The notes beneath the pieces are model-generated. The model had not been told where the DNA came from. It ran no database searches and saw only the letters and a program-made list of their open reading frames with translations. Below are positions 17,211 through 27,825 of a DNA stretch of 64,000 nt, piece after piece. Origin of the DNA: Zwartia panacis (lineage in GTDB: Bacteria; Pseudomonadota; Gammaproteobacteria; Burkholderiales; Burkholderiaceae_B); the NCBI RefSeq assembly GCF_030410395.1, contig NZ_JAUHHF010000002.1, positions 124,001 through 188,000 on the forward strand. Reading direction: 5' to 3'. A program made the translations under genes and the position numbers. Position 1 is the stretch's first letter. Each line of letters begins with the position of its first letter.

Positions 17211-18756
17211 AGCGCTCGAGCAATTTGCGATCCTCCGCAATTCGGCTGGAGAGTTCCCGCATCCTGACATCAATCTGGGACTGCACGTAAAAATCCGTAG
17301 AAATTGTTCTGGCCTGTTGCAGTTGTGTAAACGCCGAAGGCAAAGCGCCTAACTTCTCATAATAGGTTGCCATCGTTTGACGGGAATCGACGCGATCCCC
17401 CAAGCGATCCTGACTGATCGCCAGCATCTTATACAGTTCGGGCTCCTGGGTGGGCCAGCGCTTGAGTTGCGCCTTCAGAAACGTCACGGCTTCAGCATCC
17501 CTCCCCAACATTTGCTGACTCTGCGCGATTTTCAACACAAAAGAACGTCTTTGTGGCCAGCGTTTGTGCGCGGCTTGCGCCAGTCCCAGCGCGCTCGCCA
17601 CCTGACGACGAGCCAGCTCAATGTCCACGCGCTGTAATTCAATGTAGGGTGAATTGCCCATCAGCCCCTGTGCCTGATCGAGTGCCTTGGAGGCGGCTGC
17701 AGGATCCTGGCGCGCGAGCGCGGCAAGGGACACCCCATACCAAGCTGCAGCGCGGCGTGCAACTGACGGTGGCGGGCCCTCGCGTTGCGTCGGCGCCCGC
17801 GCCTCGTCTTCCAACTGTTCGTGCGCTTGGCGCAGCGCGCGTGGATCCAGGGCCTGCAGGACACGCGATTTCGCACGGATAAACCAGTATTCGTCCTCAT
17901 TCTGCGCTCCCGCCACGCCATACTGACGAATCCGGTTTTGCATATCGCTCATTCGTTGAAGACTCAGCGGGTGCGTCGATGCGTAGGCGCCCCCGCCCCG
18001 CCCTTCATTGAGACTCGACGCTTTGGCGAGTCTGCCAAACATGATGGCCATACCGTTCGGGTCGTAGCCGGCCTTGCGTAACATTTCAATTCCATTGCGG
18101 TCGGCTTCCTGCTCCGCCTCGCGGGAGAAACCCAACTGACGATCAATGGCGGCCGCTTGTCCAAACACCGCAATCCCCATTGCAGCCTGACCGGAACCTG
18201 GTATCAAAGCAGCCAACAACGCTGCAGCAATCGAAGCTAAAGCGATGTGCCCGCTCTGGCGCTGTTGCGTCAGTCCCCGGGCGATATGTCGCTGTGTCAC
18301 GTGCGCGATTTCGTGGGCCACGACACCTGCCACCTCGGACTCGGAATGCGACCCAACAATCAAACCTGTGTTGACACCGATAAAACCACCCGGCATGGCA
18401 AAGGCGTTGATTTCAGGATTGCGCACGCCAAATACCTCGATCTGAGGCGCACCACCGGGTGCAAATGCACCCAGTTTTCGACCCATATTCTCCAGATACT
18501 GGCTCATATCCGGATCACCAATGTATTCGGGATCACGTCGACCCTGAACCATGATGGCTTCGCCCAGCTTTCTCTCAAGCGCAGGGGATAATTCAGCGGA
18601 AGAGGAGGAGCCCATGGAAGGGGCCGCGGAGGGCTGAGCCGAAAGTGGTGAGCAAGCAATGCTTAGTGATAGGGCACACACCACACTGCGTTGCAGGACG
18701 CTCATCCGGTGTCCCAGCCGAGGAGTCGAGGTCAATTTTGGATATTGTCTGGCCAT
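17200..18756 (-). CDS. bepA: M48 family metalloprotease with TPR domain, BepA-type
   Basis: BepA is a periplasmic zinc protease/chaperone that helps LptD assembly and degrades stalled outer-membrane proteins. The zinc motif VAHEIAHVTQRH lies near residues 145-156, and the third ligand is in EQEADRNGIEML. Residues about 290-490 form TPR-like helical repeats. A signal peptide (MSVLQRSVVCALSLSIACSPLSA) begins at residue 18, so the true start may be ATG 18705. Length of about 500 matches BepA. Predicted location is the periplasm. Confidence 0.93.
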   Translation of the reverse strand: MARQYPKLTSTPRLGHRMSVLQRSVVCALSLSIACSPLSAQPSAAPSMGSSSSAELSPALERKLGEAIMVQGRRDPEYIGDPDMSQYLENMGRKLGAFAPGGAPQIEVFGVRNPEINAFAMPGGFIGVNTGLIVGSHSESEVAGVVAHEIAHVTQRHIARGLTQQRQSGHIALASIAAALLAALIPGSGQAAMGIAVFGQAAAIDRQLGFSREAEQEADRNGIEMLRKAGYDPNGMAIMFGRLAKASSLNEGRGGGAYASTHPLSLQRMSDMQNRIRQYGVAGAQNEDEYWFIRAKSRVLQALDPRALRQAHEQLEDEARAPTQREGPPPSVARRAAAWYGVSLAALARQDPAAASKALDQAQGLMGNSPYIELQRVDIELARRQVASALGLAQAAHKRWPQRRSFVLKIAQSQQMLGRDAEAVTFLKAQLKRWPTQEPELYKMLAISQDRLGDRVDSRQTMATYYEKLGALPSAFTQLQQARTISTDFYVQSQIDVRMRELSSRIAEDRKLLERFRS

Positions 18757-18821
18757 ACGCTTATGATAGCGGCAGTTGAGATTGGTTCCACCCCAGTCGT
18801 GGAATGCTTCAAGGATGATTC

Positions 18822-19658
18822 ATGCGCCCCGTTCGTAAAGCTGTATTCCCCGTTGCCGGTCTTGGTACGCGTTTTTTACCCGCTACCAAGGCGATGCCTA
18901 AAGAAATGCTCCCAGTCGTGGATAAACCTCTGATCCAGTACGCGGTCGAAGAAGCCATCGCCGCGGGCATTACTGACCTGATTTTTGTCACGGGACGGCA
19001 CAAGCGTGCGATCGAGGATCATTTTGACAGCGCGCCTGAAATGGAGGCCGAGCTGGCCCGCAAAGGAAAAAAGGAATTGCTGGCAATTGTTCAGGAAGTG
19101 CTGCCCTCAAATGTCAGCTGTATTTACATCCGACAATCCGCCCCCCTCGGTTTAGGTCATGCTGTATTGACTGCTGCGCCGATTGTGGGCGACGAGCCTT
19201 TTGCGGTGTTGTTGGCCGACGACCTGCTCGACGCGGACCGCCCCGTCATCGGACAGTTGATCGATGCTGCGCTCACCCACCAAGGCAGTGTGTTGGGTGT
19301 GCAAGAAGTGCCTCTGAATGACACAGACAAATACGGCATTGTCGCAACCGATCCAGTCTCCGCGCTCACCGAGCGCGTGCGCCATATCGTCGAAAAGCCT
19401 AAACCCGATGTTGCGCCCTCTACCCTTGCGGTGGTGGGTCGCTATGTACTGGATGCGAGAATTTTCGCGCATTTGCGTCAGACGCAGGCGGGTGCTGGAG
19501 GAGAAATCCAGCTGACAGACGGAATTGCATCGTTATTGAAAGAGCAGTCGGTGTTTGCCCACCGTTACGAGGGCATCCGCTATGACTGCGGCAATAAGGA
19601 AGGCATGTTCAAGGCAACCGTTGCGCTCGGCCGCAAATATCACGGCTTGATTCCTTGA
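18822..19658 (+). CDS. galU: UTP--glucose-1-phosphate uridylyltransferase
   Basis: GalU makes UDP-glucose from UTP and glucose 1-phosphate, feeding LPS, capsule and trehalose pathways. The nucleotidyltransferase signature [25 protein letters not shown] is at residues about 6-30 and includes the activating Lys. [21 protein letters not shown] and VEKPKP follow in the usual order. Length 278 is normal. It is a single gene whose end overlaps the CtaG-like gene on the other strand by 19 bases. Confidence 0.97.
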   Translation: MRPVRKAVFPVAGLGTRFLPATKAMPKEMLPVVDKPLIQYAVEEAIAAGITDLIFVTGRHKRAIEDHFDSAPEMEAELARKGKKELLAIVQEVLPSNVSCIYIRQSAPLGLGHAVLTAAPIVGDEPFAVLLADDLLDADRPVIGQLIDAALTHQGSVLGVQEVPLNDTDKYGIVATDPVSALTERVRHIVEKPKPDVAPSTLAVVGRYVLDARIFAHLRQTQAGAGGEIQLTDGIASLLKEQSVFAHRYEGIRYDCGNKEGMFKATVALGRKYHGLIP

Positions 19659-20503
19659 GCGGTTCGCCCAGGCTTGAGCACGCGGGGCTTGGGTGAGCCC
19701 CAGCGTCCTTTTGCTGAAAGCCGCATCAGCGTCCGTAACGCGACAAGCAAGCCAATCACTTCTGTCATCGCGGCGGGAATCCACATCGTCAAACCGCCAA
19801 TCATCTGATCAGTCTGGGGGCTCATGGCGATGGCGCGACCGCACAAATCAAAAAGCGGATAGAGATCACGTTCAGTGAACGCAATAATGGCCCCTGCCAC
19901 CATCTGTGGCGCCATCGTCAGGATGGGTGAAATGACGCGCCCGCCGGGTGTCATCGCCGCAGGTGGGTTGGGGCGACGATCAAGAATCAGATTCCAATAC
20001 ATGAAGCCTGTGATCACGACCGACCAATTCATCAGTCTGTAAAGACGCCAGTCGAGCATCGAATAAAACTGGACAGAGGGCACCAGCCAGATCACGACCA
20101 GAAACACAAACAAGGTCGGCACGATAATCGGGTTGGTGAATACAGAGATCAGCGCACGACCCGCCGTGGTCTGATTGAAACGATGCAGGCGTACACGCCA
20201 GGAAAGAGGTAACCCCGCCCGCATGACAGAGCCGGGATAAGCGGCCATGATCACCAGAGGTCCCAGGTGATGCAACACAAGATGTTGCACACGGTGAATA
20301 AAAAACATCCGTTCAGCGTAGTAGTCCAGCAAGGTATGCATGGACAGATACAACATCACCCAGCCGAGCCAGAAAAACGTCTGACGGGTGCGAGAAACGG
20401 CGTGCACACGCTGACCGCGCACGAATAACCAGGCGCTGACGATAAAACACGCCACGAGCACTGGAGAAAATTCCCAAGGCTTAAACCAACCGAGCCAATC
20501 CAT
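19640..20503 (-). CDS. Cytochrome c oxidase assembly protein, caa3_CtaG family
   Basis: A 287-residue inner-membrane protein with about seven hydrophobic segments. His-rich loops near the membrane surface ([31 protein letters not shown]) are the hallmark of the caa3-type CtaG family, which helps insert copper into cytochrome oxidase. It is unrelated to the Cox11-type CtaG. The conserved segment [11 protein letters not shown] is seen near residue 165. No oxidase genes are adjacent. It is divergent from pepP. Confidence 0.88.
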   Translation of the reverse strand: MDWLGWFKPWEFSPVLVACFIVSAWLFVRGQRVHAVSRTRQTFFWLGWVMLYLSMHTLLDYYAERMFFIHRVQHLVLHHLGPLVIMAAYPGSVMRAGLPLSWRVRLHRFNQTTAGRALISVFTNPIIVPTLFVFLVVIWLVPSVQFYSMLDWRLYRLMNWSVVITGFMYWNLILDRRPNPPAAMTPGGRVISPILTMAPQMVAGAIIAFTERDLYPLFDLCGRAIAMSPQTDQMIGGLTMWIPAAMTEVIGLLVALRTLMRLSAKGRWGSPKPRVLKPGRTAQGIKP

Positions 20504-20634
20504 CGATACAGCCTTTTAGTGAATACGCTTTTCCGAACAAAACCACTTTTGAATTGTAGTATGTTGAGGATAGTGCGAATCAGATTCCCCTTGCCTGTCC
20601 TGACATTCAATTGACTTTTAAACGCTGCCAAACC

Positions 20635-21981
20635 ATGCAAACCCCTGTTCAAACGCCTCAATGCTTCAAGTCACGTCGAGATCGGCTCTTGGACTGGATG
20701 AGCGACCAGGATATCGGGATTGCGATTCTACCTACGGCTATCCCGCGCAATCGCAATCGGGACAACTATTACACCTTCAGGCATGACAGTGACTTTTTTT
20801 ATCTTACGGGTTTCAAAGAAAGCGAGGCCTGGCTGATACTTGTCGCGGGTGATACACGTCAAAGCATTCTGTTTTGCGAAGAAAAAAATCCCGAATATGA
20901 AATCTGGAACGGCAAGCGCTGGGGACCTCAGGCGGCCGCCGAGCATTTTTGTTTCGATCAAGCCTTTGACGTCGCAGAACTGAACGAGCGTATGCCTGAA
21001 CTCTTGATCGGGCATCAAAAACTCCTGACGCCTCTTTCCAATTTTTCAAATCAACAACTGATCCAAAAAGTGCATGACTGGGTGGCTGCAGCTCAACGCA
21101 AAGCGCGCGGCGCGCGGGCCACGCCAACACAGTGGCTGGATCTGTGCGAGCCTCTGTCTGAAATGCGACTGATCAAAGATGCGACAGAAATCGCGATGAT
21201 GCGCGAGGCTGCCAACATTTCTGCGCAGGCGCATGTACGCGCGATGCAAGCGACCCGCCCGGGGATGCGAGAGTACGAACTCGAGGCGGAGCTTCTCTAC
21301 ATGTTTCGCAAAAAAGGAGCACATGGCGTCGCATATGACAGCATTGTTGCGGCCGGAGCAAACGCCTGTGTCTTGCATCATCCCGCCGGCGACAGCATCA
21401 TGCAAGAAGGCGAACTGGTTTTAATTGATGCGGGTTGCGAACTGGAAGGCTATGCGTCTGACATCACACGCACCTTTCCAGTCAACGGGCGCTTCAACGG
21501 GGAACAGCGCGCGCTCTACGAAATTGTCCTCGAGGCTCAGCGACAGGCCATTGCCCACACGTCCCCGCAACACCACTGGAACGCGGGACATGAAGCCGCA
21601 GTGCGCGTGTTGACGCAAGGTCTGCTGGATGAGGGTTTACTGAAGGGCACGCTTGAGCAAGCGCTGGACGCGAGCGCATATAGTCGTTTTTACATGCACC
21701 GCACCGGACATTGGCTGGGCATGGATGTGCATGATGTCGGCACCTATCGCACACCACCTCTGGGGGCTCAAGAAAAACCGTGGCGGATGCTTGAGCCCAA
21801 TATGGTGCTCACTATTGAGCCCGGATTGTATGTTCGCCCGGCGGATGATGTGCCAGAGGCTTTTTGGAATATTGGCATCCGTATCGAGGATGACGCTGTC
21901 ATCACTCCCCAAGGTTGTGAACTCATCACGCGCGGGGTGCCTGTCGAAATCGCCGAGATAGAAATGCTGATGAAACCATGA
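20635..21981 (+). CDS. pepP: Xaa-Pro aminopeptidase (aminopeptidase P)
   Basis: PepP removes N-terminal residues before proline; it is a cytoplasmic dimetal (Mn) enzyme of the pita-bread family. All metal ligands are visible: IDAGCELEGYASDITRTFP (two Asp), HRTGHWLGMDVHDVG (His), LTIEPGLY (Glu) and GIRIEDDAVIT (Glu). The N-terminal domain carries DNYYTFRHDSDFFYLTGF. I use ATG 20635 in place of the in-frame TTG at 20611, giving 448 residues. It lies upstream of the UbiH-like gene, as in many proteobacteria where pepP and ubiH are neighbours. Confidence 0.95.
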   Translation: MQTPVQTPQCFKSRRDRLLDWMSDQDIGIAILPTAIPRNRNRDNYYTFRHDSDFFYLTGFKESEAWLILVAGDTRQSILFCEEKNPEYEIWNGKRWGPQAAAEHFCFDQAFDVAELNERMPELLIGHQKLLTPLSNFSNQQLIQKVHDWVAAAQRKARGARATPTQWLDLCEPLSEMRLIKDATEIAMMREAANISAQAHVRAMQATRPGMREYELEAELLYMFRKKGAHGVAYDSIVAAGANACVLHHPAGDSIMQEGELVLIDAGCELEGYASDITRTFPVNGRFNGEQRALYEIVLEAQRQAIAHTSPQHHWNAGHEAAVRVLTQGLLDEGLLKGTLEQALDASAYSRFYMHRTGHWLGMDVHDVGTYRTPPLGAQEKPWRMLEPNMVLTIEPGLYVRPADDVPEAFWNIGIRIEDDAVITPQGCELITRGVPVEIAEIEMLMKP

Positions 21982-21997
21982 AGTTGTGGCTTAAAAA

Positions 21998-22441
21998 TCA
22001 GCCTTGCAAGTTCAACCCTTCGAGCCATCCCAGTGCCGACCAGATGTAAATCACAATCATCGCGATCCCGAACATAAATGCGACGGTGCCGATCAACAAG
22101 GTAAATGAAGCCACCAAAATGGCACCCCAGCCGCTGGGATGCTCGCGCGTGAGTCCGGGATTGAAACGCGCATCGAACTTGGCGTCACTCATCAAACACC
22201 AGACAATCGCTTCGATAAAACCATTGAGTATCGGGATGAACAGAAGAAAAAATGCGGGATTTTCCCACCACACCTCGGCAAAAGCGCTTAGCACCATGAG
22301 CACGACACTGTAAGTGGTGACGAGCCAAGCGTAAGGTCTTTTGAGATACCACCATTGCGCGCCCACGACACCAAGCAAGGCGGCAAGCAATCCGACTGTG
22401 ACTTTGTGGCGAAATTTAGGGGCAGCGTGTGTTGTTGTCAT
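21998..22441 (-). CDS. Small membrane protein, TM2-domain-like
   Basis: A 147-residue membrane protein with about four hydrophobic segments. KFRHKVTVGLLAALLGVVGA near the start, with a conserved FFLLFIPILNGFIEAIVWCLMSD in the middle, resembles TM2-domain proteins of unknown role. Start chosen at ATG 22441 (MTTTHAAPKF); an upstream ATG at 22471 is possible. It sits between pepP and the UbiH-like gene on the opposite strand. Confidence 0.75.
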   Translation of the reverse strand: MTTTHAAPKFRHKVTVGLLAALLGVVGAQWWYLKRPYAWLVTTYSVVLMVLSAFAEVWWENPAFFLLFIPILNGFIEAIVWCLMSDAKFDARFNPGLTREHPSGWGAILVASFTLLIGTVAFMFGIAMIVIYIWSALGWLEGLNLQG

Positions 22442-22525
22442 GGCGCGTGATCGATCAAATATTTCGAGCATACCCGATTCAGGGTCATCCTCCGGGCCGA
22501 TTCGCCCCAGCGCTAAAATACCCCT

Positions 22526-23686
22526 ATGTCTCGAACAGATTTCGATGTTGCCATTATTGGGGGCGGGCCAACAGGCTGCGTACTCGCTTTGCTATTGGCG
22601 CGCTATACCGCGCACCCTGAACGGATCGTACTGCTTCAATCCGGCACGGCTTCCCAGTATGGCTATGCCCCCGAAAAGGATCCCAGAGTCTTGGCTCTCA
22701 ATCACGGGAGTCGGGTGCTGCTCGAATCACTGATGGCATGGCCCGCACACACTGCGCCGATCCAGACCATTCATGTTTCGCAAAAAGGTCGCTTAGGTCG
22801 AACCATCATCCAGCACCGAGACTTTAACGTCCCGCAACTGGGCTCCGTCGTACACTATCCCAGCCTCTACCAAAGCCTGATGCAGGCTGTTGAGCTTTCG
22901 GGCATCGAGATTCTTTCGGGACGTTCGGCCCAGGTCAGCCTACAAGACGACCATGGCGTCAGCATTGTTCAAGACGGGCGACTCATTCGCACTGCGCTCG
23001 CTGTCCAGGCGGATGGTCATCCAAATTCACCCGTTCAACGGGAATACCCACAGATGGCTCTGCTCACACGAGCCCGAGTCAGTTTGCCACGCAGAGGCTG
23101 GGCCTTTGAGCGTTTTACCCGGGAAGGCCCTTTAGCTGTGCTGCCGCACCCGCATGCCACCGATGCCCAATCGATTGTGTGGTGCTGCGCCCCCGAACGG
23201 GCACGTGCACTCTGTGCAATGTCGCCTCAGGATTTTTCAGCGGCTCTGACGGACATGTTTGGAACGCGTTTAGGCAAGTTCACGATCGACGGCACGCCTA
23301 CGCCCATCCCGCTGCGTTTGAATGTGCGCGGCAGCACGGTAGAGGGTCGCTGTGTCGCGATTGGCAACGCCGCTCAAACACTGCATCCCGTCGCGGGTCA
23401 AGGTCTGAATCTGGGATTCAGAGATACCGCAGCACTCGCGATTGCTCTTCGGGACTGGATCGCGCAACCTCAACATGATGTCAGACCCGCCTTGAATGCC
23501 TTCCAAAACAGCCGCCAGGCGGATCGCCAGCTGACCGCCATGCTGACTGACAGCATGGCCCGTACGTTCACGTCCGGAATGGCGCCTGTCGAGCATCTCG
23601 CAGGGTTGGCGCTTTTAGGCATGGACGCTATTCCGTTGGCGCGCGCCCCCCTCGCACGCCACCTGATGCAAGGATTAAGACGCTAA
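22526..23686 (+). CDS. FAD-dependent hydroxylase of the UbiH/UbiF/VisC/COQ6 family
   Basis: Members hydroxylate the ubiquinone ring using FAD, NAD(P)H and O2 at the membrane surface. The N-terminal dinucleotide fold has IIGGGPTGCVLALLLAR at residues about 10-26. The second FAD motif GNAAQTLHPVAGQGLNLGFRD lies near 273-293. Between them is the short DG-like motif (VQADGHPNS). Length is 386 residues. Its position close to pepP suggests UbiH itself, but the family members (UbiF, UbiI, UbiM) cannot be told apart from motifs alone. Confidence 0.9.
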   Translation: MSRTDFDVAIIGGGPTGCVLALLLARYTAHPERIVLLQSGTASQYGYAPEKDPRVLALNHGSRVLLESLMAWPAHTAPIQTIHVSQKGRLGRTIIQHRDFNVPQLGSVVHYPSLYQSLMQAVELSGIEILSGRSAQVSLQDDHGVSIVQDGRLIRTALAVQADGHPNSPVQREYPQMALLTRARVSLPRRGWAFERFTREGPLAVLPHPHATDAQSIVWCCAPERARALCAMSPQDFSAALTDMFGTRLGKFTIDGTPTPIPLRLNVRGSTVEGRCVAIGNAAQTLHPVAGQGLNLGFRDTAALAIALRDWIAQPQHDVRPALNAFQNSRQADRQLTAMLTDSMARTFTSGMAPVEHLAGLALLGMDAIPLARAPLARHLMQGLRR

Positions 23687-23722
23687 ACGCGTAAGCTTGC
23701 GGCGAACGATTACAATTTCGCC

Positions 23723-24769
23723 ATGAAAATTGGCGCCTGGTCTCTTCCGAACAATGTCTTTGTCGCCCCAATGGCTGGGGTGACGGATCGCCCGTTTCGC
23801 CAGCTTTGCAAAAAGCTCGGCGCCGGTTATGCCGTATCGGAAATGGCGGCCAGCAACCCTCAGCTTTGGAAAACGGTTAAATCCTCGCGCCGTTTGAATC
23901 ACGATGGCGAAATCGATCCCGTGGCCGTTCAGATCGCGGGCGCAGACCCCGAGATGATGGCGCAGGCCGCTGTTTTTAATATCGGCAAAGGCGCGCGCGT
24001 GATCGACATCAATATGGGCTGCCCGGTTAAAAAAGTCTGCAATGTCGCTTCTGGCTCAGCGCTGCTGCGCCACGAGGATCTGGTCGCACGCATCCTGTCC
24101 GCGGTCGTCGAAGCGTGTCTACCTCACGGTGTCCCAGTGACTCTGAAAACCCGTACCGGCTGGGACAGGGAACACCGTAATGCGCTGCGTATTGCCAGAC
24201 TCGCGCAGGAATCCGGTATCGCGGCGCTCACCCTGCACGGCCGCACACGCGCAGACCTGTATCTGGGCGAAGCCGAATACGACACCATCCGTGAAGTAAA
24301 AGCCAATCTGTCCATACCCGTTGTTGCCAATGGCGACATCGACAGTCCTGCCAAAGCTCGCGATGTACTTGCCTACACGGGAGCCGATGCCGTCATGATC
24401 GGCCGGGCAGCGCAAGGTCGGCCCTGGATCTTTCGCGAAATCGATCATTTCCTGAAAACCGGAGAATACCTACCTCCCCCAACCTGGCTCGAAATGCGTG
24501 ATTTATTACTGGCCCATTTGGCGGATCATTACCAGTTTTATGGCGAGCTCCCGGGTGTACGCACCGCACGCAAACACATTGGTTGGTATGTCAGCAGCTT
24601 GCCCGGCGGCAAAGAATTCTCGGACTTTATCAACACAATCGAGTCCACTCGCGCCCAATTTGATGCTGTGGATCAATGGTTTACGCATCAACACCATATT
24701 TCGCCAGACATCCCGGCAGCAACCTGCGACAATCAGATTCTTCGCGCAGGCCACCTTCAGGCAGCCTGA
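23723..24769 (+). CDS. dusB: tRNA-dihydrouridine synthase B
   Basis: DusB reduces uridine to dihydrouridine in the tRNA D-loop, using FMN and NADPH. The FMN barrel starts with VFVAPMAGVTDRPFR; the catalytic Cys lies in NMGCPVKKVCNVASGSALL (Cys100). TLHGRTR and GADAVMIGRAAQGRPWIF complete the active site and FMN phosphate loop. Length is 348 residues. It leads the conserved dusB-fis-purH-ruvC-ruvA series; fis begins 21 nt after its stop. Confidence 0.96.
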   Translation: MKIGAWSLPNNVFVAPMAGVTDRPFRQLCKKLGAGYAVSEMAASNPQLWKTVKSSRRLNHDGEIDPVAVQIAGADPEMMAQAAVFNIGKGARVIDINMGCPVKKVCNVASGSALLRHEDLVARILSAVVEACLPHGVPVTLKTRTGWDREHRNALRIARLAQESGIAALTLHGRTRADLYLGEAEYDTIREVKANLSIPVVANGDIDSPAKARDVLAYTGADAVMIGRAAQGRPWIFREIDHFLKTGEYLPPPTWLEMRDLLLAHLADHYQFYGELPGVRTARKHIGWYVSSLPGGKEFSDFINTIESTRAQFDAVDQWFTHQHHISPDIPAATCDNQILRAGHLQAA

Positions 24770-24790
24770 GTGCCTTATACCTGTCAATCC

Positions 24791-25036
24791 ATGAAAAAAA
24801 ACAATATTCTCGAAGAATCTGTCCGCCTGAGCCTGGAGCAGTATTTCAGCGACCTCGGCGACACAGATCCGAGCGATATGTACGAGATGGTCATTCGCTG
24901 CGTCGAACGCCCCATCCTGGAGGTCGCGATGGAACGGGCGAACCAGAATCAGTCAAAAGCCGCACAAATGCTTGGCATGACGCGCAATACGCTACGTAAA
25001 AAACTCATTTTCCATAAACTTATCCCTCAAGACTAA
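24791..25036 (+). CDS. fis: Fis family DNA-binding protein
   Basis: Fis is a nucleoid protein that bends DNA and modulates many promoters. The 81-residue protein has an N-terminal beta-hairpin/helix region and a C-terminal [23 protein letters not shown], which is almost identical to the family consensus. I start at ATG 24791 ([10 protein letters not shown]); a GTG at 24770 is less likely. As in E. coli it follows a dus gene, so expression is probably driven from upstream of dusB. Confidence 0.95.
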   Translation: MKKNNILEESVRLSLEQYFSDLGDTDPSDMYEMVIRCVERPILEVAMERANQNQSKAAQMLGMTRNTLRKKLIFHKLIPQD

Positions 25037-25043
25037 CTCAGCA

Positions 25044-26633
25044 ATGAATATTCAAACCGCTCTGCTTTCCGTTTCCGATAAAACCGGCATCGTCGATTTC
25101 GCCAAAGCGCTCGCCGCGCGCGGCGTGCGCCTGCTTTCCACGGGCGGGACCGCCAAACTTTTAGCCGAGTCGGGACTCGACGTCACTGAAGTGGCGCAGC
25201 ACACCGGATCGCCCGAGATCCTGGATGGTCGAGTGAAAACCTTGCATCCAAAAATTCATGGCGGTTTGCTCGCACGACGCGACAGCGCCGAGCACCTGAA
25301 AACAATCGAACAGCACGGCATCGACCGCATCGACTTACTGGTCGTCAACCTCTACCCCTTTCGTCAAGCTGTGGCCAACCTGGATTGTTCATTCGAGGAT
25401 GCGGTCGAGAACATCGATATCGGCGGCCCCGCCATGCTGCGCGCTGCTGCCAAAAACCATGGAACCGAAGCCGGCGGTGTCACGGTCGTGATCGATCCAG
25501 CCGACTATGCGGCAGTCCTGGCTGAAATGGATCAGACGGGCGGCACGTCATACGGCTTGCGTCTGCAGCTCGCCACCAAAGTTTATGCACATACCTCCGC
25601 CTATGACGGTGCGATTGCCAACTATCTCAGCAGCCTGAACGTCGCCGAACCTGCCCAAGAGACGGCGCCAGCCCGCAATACATGGCCCAATATCCTGACT
25701 TTGCAGGTGTATCAAAAACAGGTCCTGCGTTATGGTGAAAACTCGCAACAACGTTCGGCGTTTTACGTGGATCCCTATTGCCCGGCCGGACTACTTTCGA
25801 ACTTTGTGCAACTTCAAGGCAAAGAGCTTTCCTACAACAATATCGCCGACTCCGATGCGGCCTGGGACAGCGTACGCAGCTTTGAGGCACCCGCATGCGT
25901 GATCGTCAAACACGCCAATCCATGCGGTGTCGCAACTGCCGAGGGTCCGCTCGAGGCGTATCTCAAGGCCTTCAAGACAGATCCAACCTCGGCTTTCGGT
26001 GGCATTATCGCCTTTAACCGCAAGGTCGATCTCGCGACTGCCCAGGCTGTCAGTGGTCAGTTTGTCGAGGTTCTTCTGGCGCCTGCCTATGATCAAGACG
26101 CGCTCGCCCTTCTCGCAAGCAAAAAGAATGTTCGTGTCCTGGAAGTCCCCATGGGCGACGGCCAGAACGATATCGATGTCAAACGCGTCGGTGGTGGCTG
26201 GCTTGTACAAACCCCCGACTTCGAGACCGTCAAGGCAGAAGATATGCGTGTTGTCACGCGTAAACAACCGACCGCCGAACAAATGCGCGATCTGATGTTC
26301 GCCTGGAAGGTCGCCAAATACGTTAAATCCAACGCGATCGTCTTTTGTGGAGACAGCATGACGCTCGGCGTAGGCGCCGGACAAATGAGTCGTATCGACT
26401 CCGCGCGCATCGCCTCGATCAAAGCTGAAAACGCTGGCCTGACCCTCAAGGGGTCGGCTGTCGCGTCGGATGCGTTCTTTCCCTTCCGTGACGGGCTTGA
26501 TGTTGTTATCGATGCAGGCGCGAGTTGCGTCATCCAGCCAGGCGGCAGTATGCGAGACGACGAAGTGATCTCTGCCGCCAACGAACGCGGTATTGCGATG
26601 GTTCTGACGGGCATGAGACATTTCCGTCACTAA
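25044..26633 (+). CDS. purH: Bifunctional AICAR transformylase/IMP cyclohydrolase
   Basis: PurH carries out the last two steps of IMP synthesis. The N-terminal MGS-like domain (residues about 1-200) shows [17 protein letters not shown] and STGGTAKLL with [17 protein letters not shown]. The transformylase domain has [28 protein letters not shown] and [12 protein letters not shown], with the catalytic Lys-His pair. Length 529 is normal. It lies 7 nt after fis and 39 nt before ruvC. Confidence 0.98.
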   Translation: MNIQTALLSVSDKTGIVDFAKALAARGVRLLSTGGTAKLLAESGLDVTEVAQHTGSPEILDGRVKTLHPKIHGGLLARRDSAEHLKTIEQHGIDRIDLLVVNLYPFRQAVANLDCSFEDAVENIDIGGPAMLRAAAKNHGTEAGGVTVVIDPADYAAVLAEMDQTGGTSYGLRLQLATKVYAHTSAYDGAIANYLSSLNVAEPAQETAPARNTWPNILTLQVYQKQVLRYGENSQQRSAFYVDPYCPAGLLSNFVQLQGKELSYNNIADSDAAWDSVRSFEAPACVIVKHANPCGVATAEGPLEAYLKAFKTDPTSAFGGIIAFNRKVDLATAQAVSGQFVEVLLAPAYDQDALALLASKKNVRVLEVPMGDGQNDIDVKRVGGGWLVQTPDFETVKAEDMRVVTRKQPTAEQMRDLMFAWKVAKYVKSNAIVFCGDSMTLGVGAGQMSRIDSARIASIKAENAGLTLKGSAVASDAFFPFRDGLDVVIDAGASCVIQPGGSMRDDEVISAANERGIAMVLTGMRHFRH

Positions 26634-26672
26634 ACCACATCACAACATGTCACGACCAACGGAGCAAAGCTG

Positions 26673-27224
26673 ATGCGCATTCTTGGGGTCGATCCCGGAC
26701 TTCGCCGAACAGGTTTCGGGGTCATCGACGTCAAAGGCGCAAAGCTGAGTTACGTTGCGAGCGGCACGATTGTCGTGCCGACTGATATCACCCTGCCCTT
26801 GCGTCTCAAGGTTATCCTGGACAATCTGCGCCAAGTCGTCCAGGACACACAGCCCGATGTCGCCGCGCTTGAAATCGTCTTTATGAATACAAACCCGGCA
26901 ACCACGCTACTGCTGGGTCAAGCGCGCGGAGCGGCTCTTTGCGCCTTGGCCGACCGAGATCTGGCCGTGCATGAATACACGGCGCTGCAAATCAAAAAAT
27001 CAGTGGTAGGTGCTGGTCGCGCCGCCAAAGAACAAGTGCAGTTGATGGTGCAGCGATTACTCATGCTTGATGGTGTCCCTGCGCCAGACTCCGCAGATGC
27101 CTTGGCTTGCGCGATCTGTCATGCGCATGTTGCACCCTTGACAGAAAAACTTGGTCAAATGAACTATCAGACGCGCACGTCGCGTGGCCGCACACGCGTG
27201 CGCGCAGGCAGATTGCTGGGCTAG
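26673..27224 (+). CDS. ruvC: Crossover junction endodeoxyribonuclease RuvC
   Basis: RuvC cuts Holliday junctions as a Mg-dependent dimer guided by RuvAB. Acidic residues of the active site are visible: Asp7 in [14 protein letters not shown], Glu67 in ALEIVF, and the Asp pair in [15 protein letters not shown]. Length is 183 residues; the C-terminal tail is Arg-rich. It is 16 nt ahead of ruvA. Confidence 0.97.
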   Translation: MRILGVDPGLRRTGFGVIDVKGAKLSYVASGTIVVPTDITLPLRLKVILDNLRQVVQDTQPDVAALEIVFMNTNPATTLLLGQARGAALCALADRDLAVHEYTALQIKKSVVGAGRAAKEQVQLMVQRLLMLDGVPAPDSADALACAICHAHVAPLTEKLGQMNYQTRTSRGRTRVRAGRLLG

Positions 27225-27240
27225 CCCCAAAGGACTCAGA

Positions 27241-27825
27241 ATGATTGGTCGCCTCACCGGTACATTGTTTGATAAAACGCCTCCTCGCATCGGACTCGAT
27301 GTGCAAGGCGTCGGTTACGAGATCGATGTTTCAATGACCACGTTCTATGCCCTGCCGGAAGTAGGGGCGCAGGTCACGCTCCTCACGCATCTCACTGTGC
27401 GTGAGGATGCGCATATCTTGTTTGGCTTTTCCACTACCCAGGAACGCGCGACGTTCCGGGAGCTGATCAAGGTGAGCGGCATTGGCGCGCGAACAGCATT
27501 GGCGGTTCTGTCCGGCATGTCTGTCGAAGAGCTCTCGCAAGCCATCACACTGCAGGAGCCAGCCAGACTGATGCGGGTACCGGGCATTGGCAAAAAGACC
27601 GCTGAGAGACTGCTCCTCGAAATGAAAGGCAAACTGGGTGCGGACCTGGGGCACTCCCTCAGCGCCAATACTGCGGCCAGCTCCAACACACAAAGCGATG
27701 TCATCCATGCGTTGACTGCGCTGGGCTACTCTGAACGCGAATCCTTATCCGCCGTGAAAGGATTGCCAGAAGGGCTGAATATCTCCGATGCGATTCGTCA
27801 TGCGCTCAAGGGGCTCTCAAAATGA
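27241..27825 (+). CDS. ruvA: Holliday junction DNA helicase subunit RuvA
   Basis: RuvA binds the four-way junction and loads RuvB. The 194-residue protein begins [15 protein letters not shown]. The helix-hairpin-helix parts [15 protein letters not shown]-like (seen as [17 protein letters not shown]) and [19 protein letters not shown] are clear. The C-terminal domain (from about residue 145) has the RuvB-contact form [16 protein letters not shown]. Its stop overlaps the next gene's ATG by 4 bases. Unusually, that gene is an aminotransferase; ruvB lies 5.3 kb away. Confidence 0.97.
   Translation: MIGRLTGTLFDKTPPRIGLDVQGVGYEIDVSMTTFYALPEVGAQVTLLTHLTVREDAHILFGFSTTQERATFRELIKVSGIGARTALAVLSGMSVEELSQAITLQEPARLMRVPGIGKKTAERLLLEMKGKLGADLGHSLSANTAASSNTQSDVIHALTALGYSERESLSAVKGLPEGLNISDAIRHALKGLSK

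Noticed and set aside
25791-26630. Open frame of 279 codons on minus inside purH
   Set aside because: purH is complete with all motifs; the antisense frame has no recognisable content.
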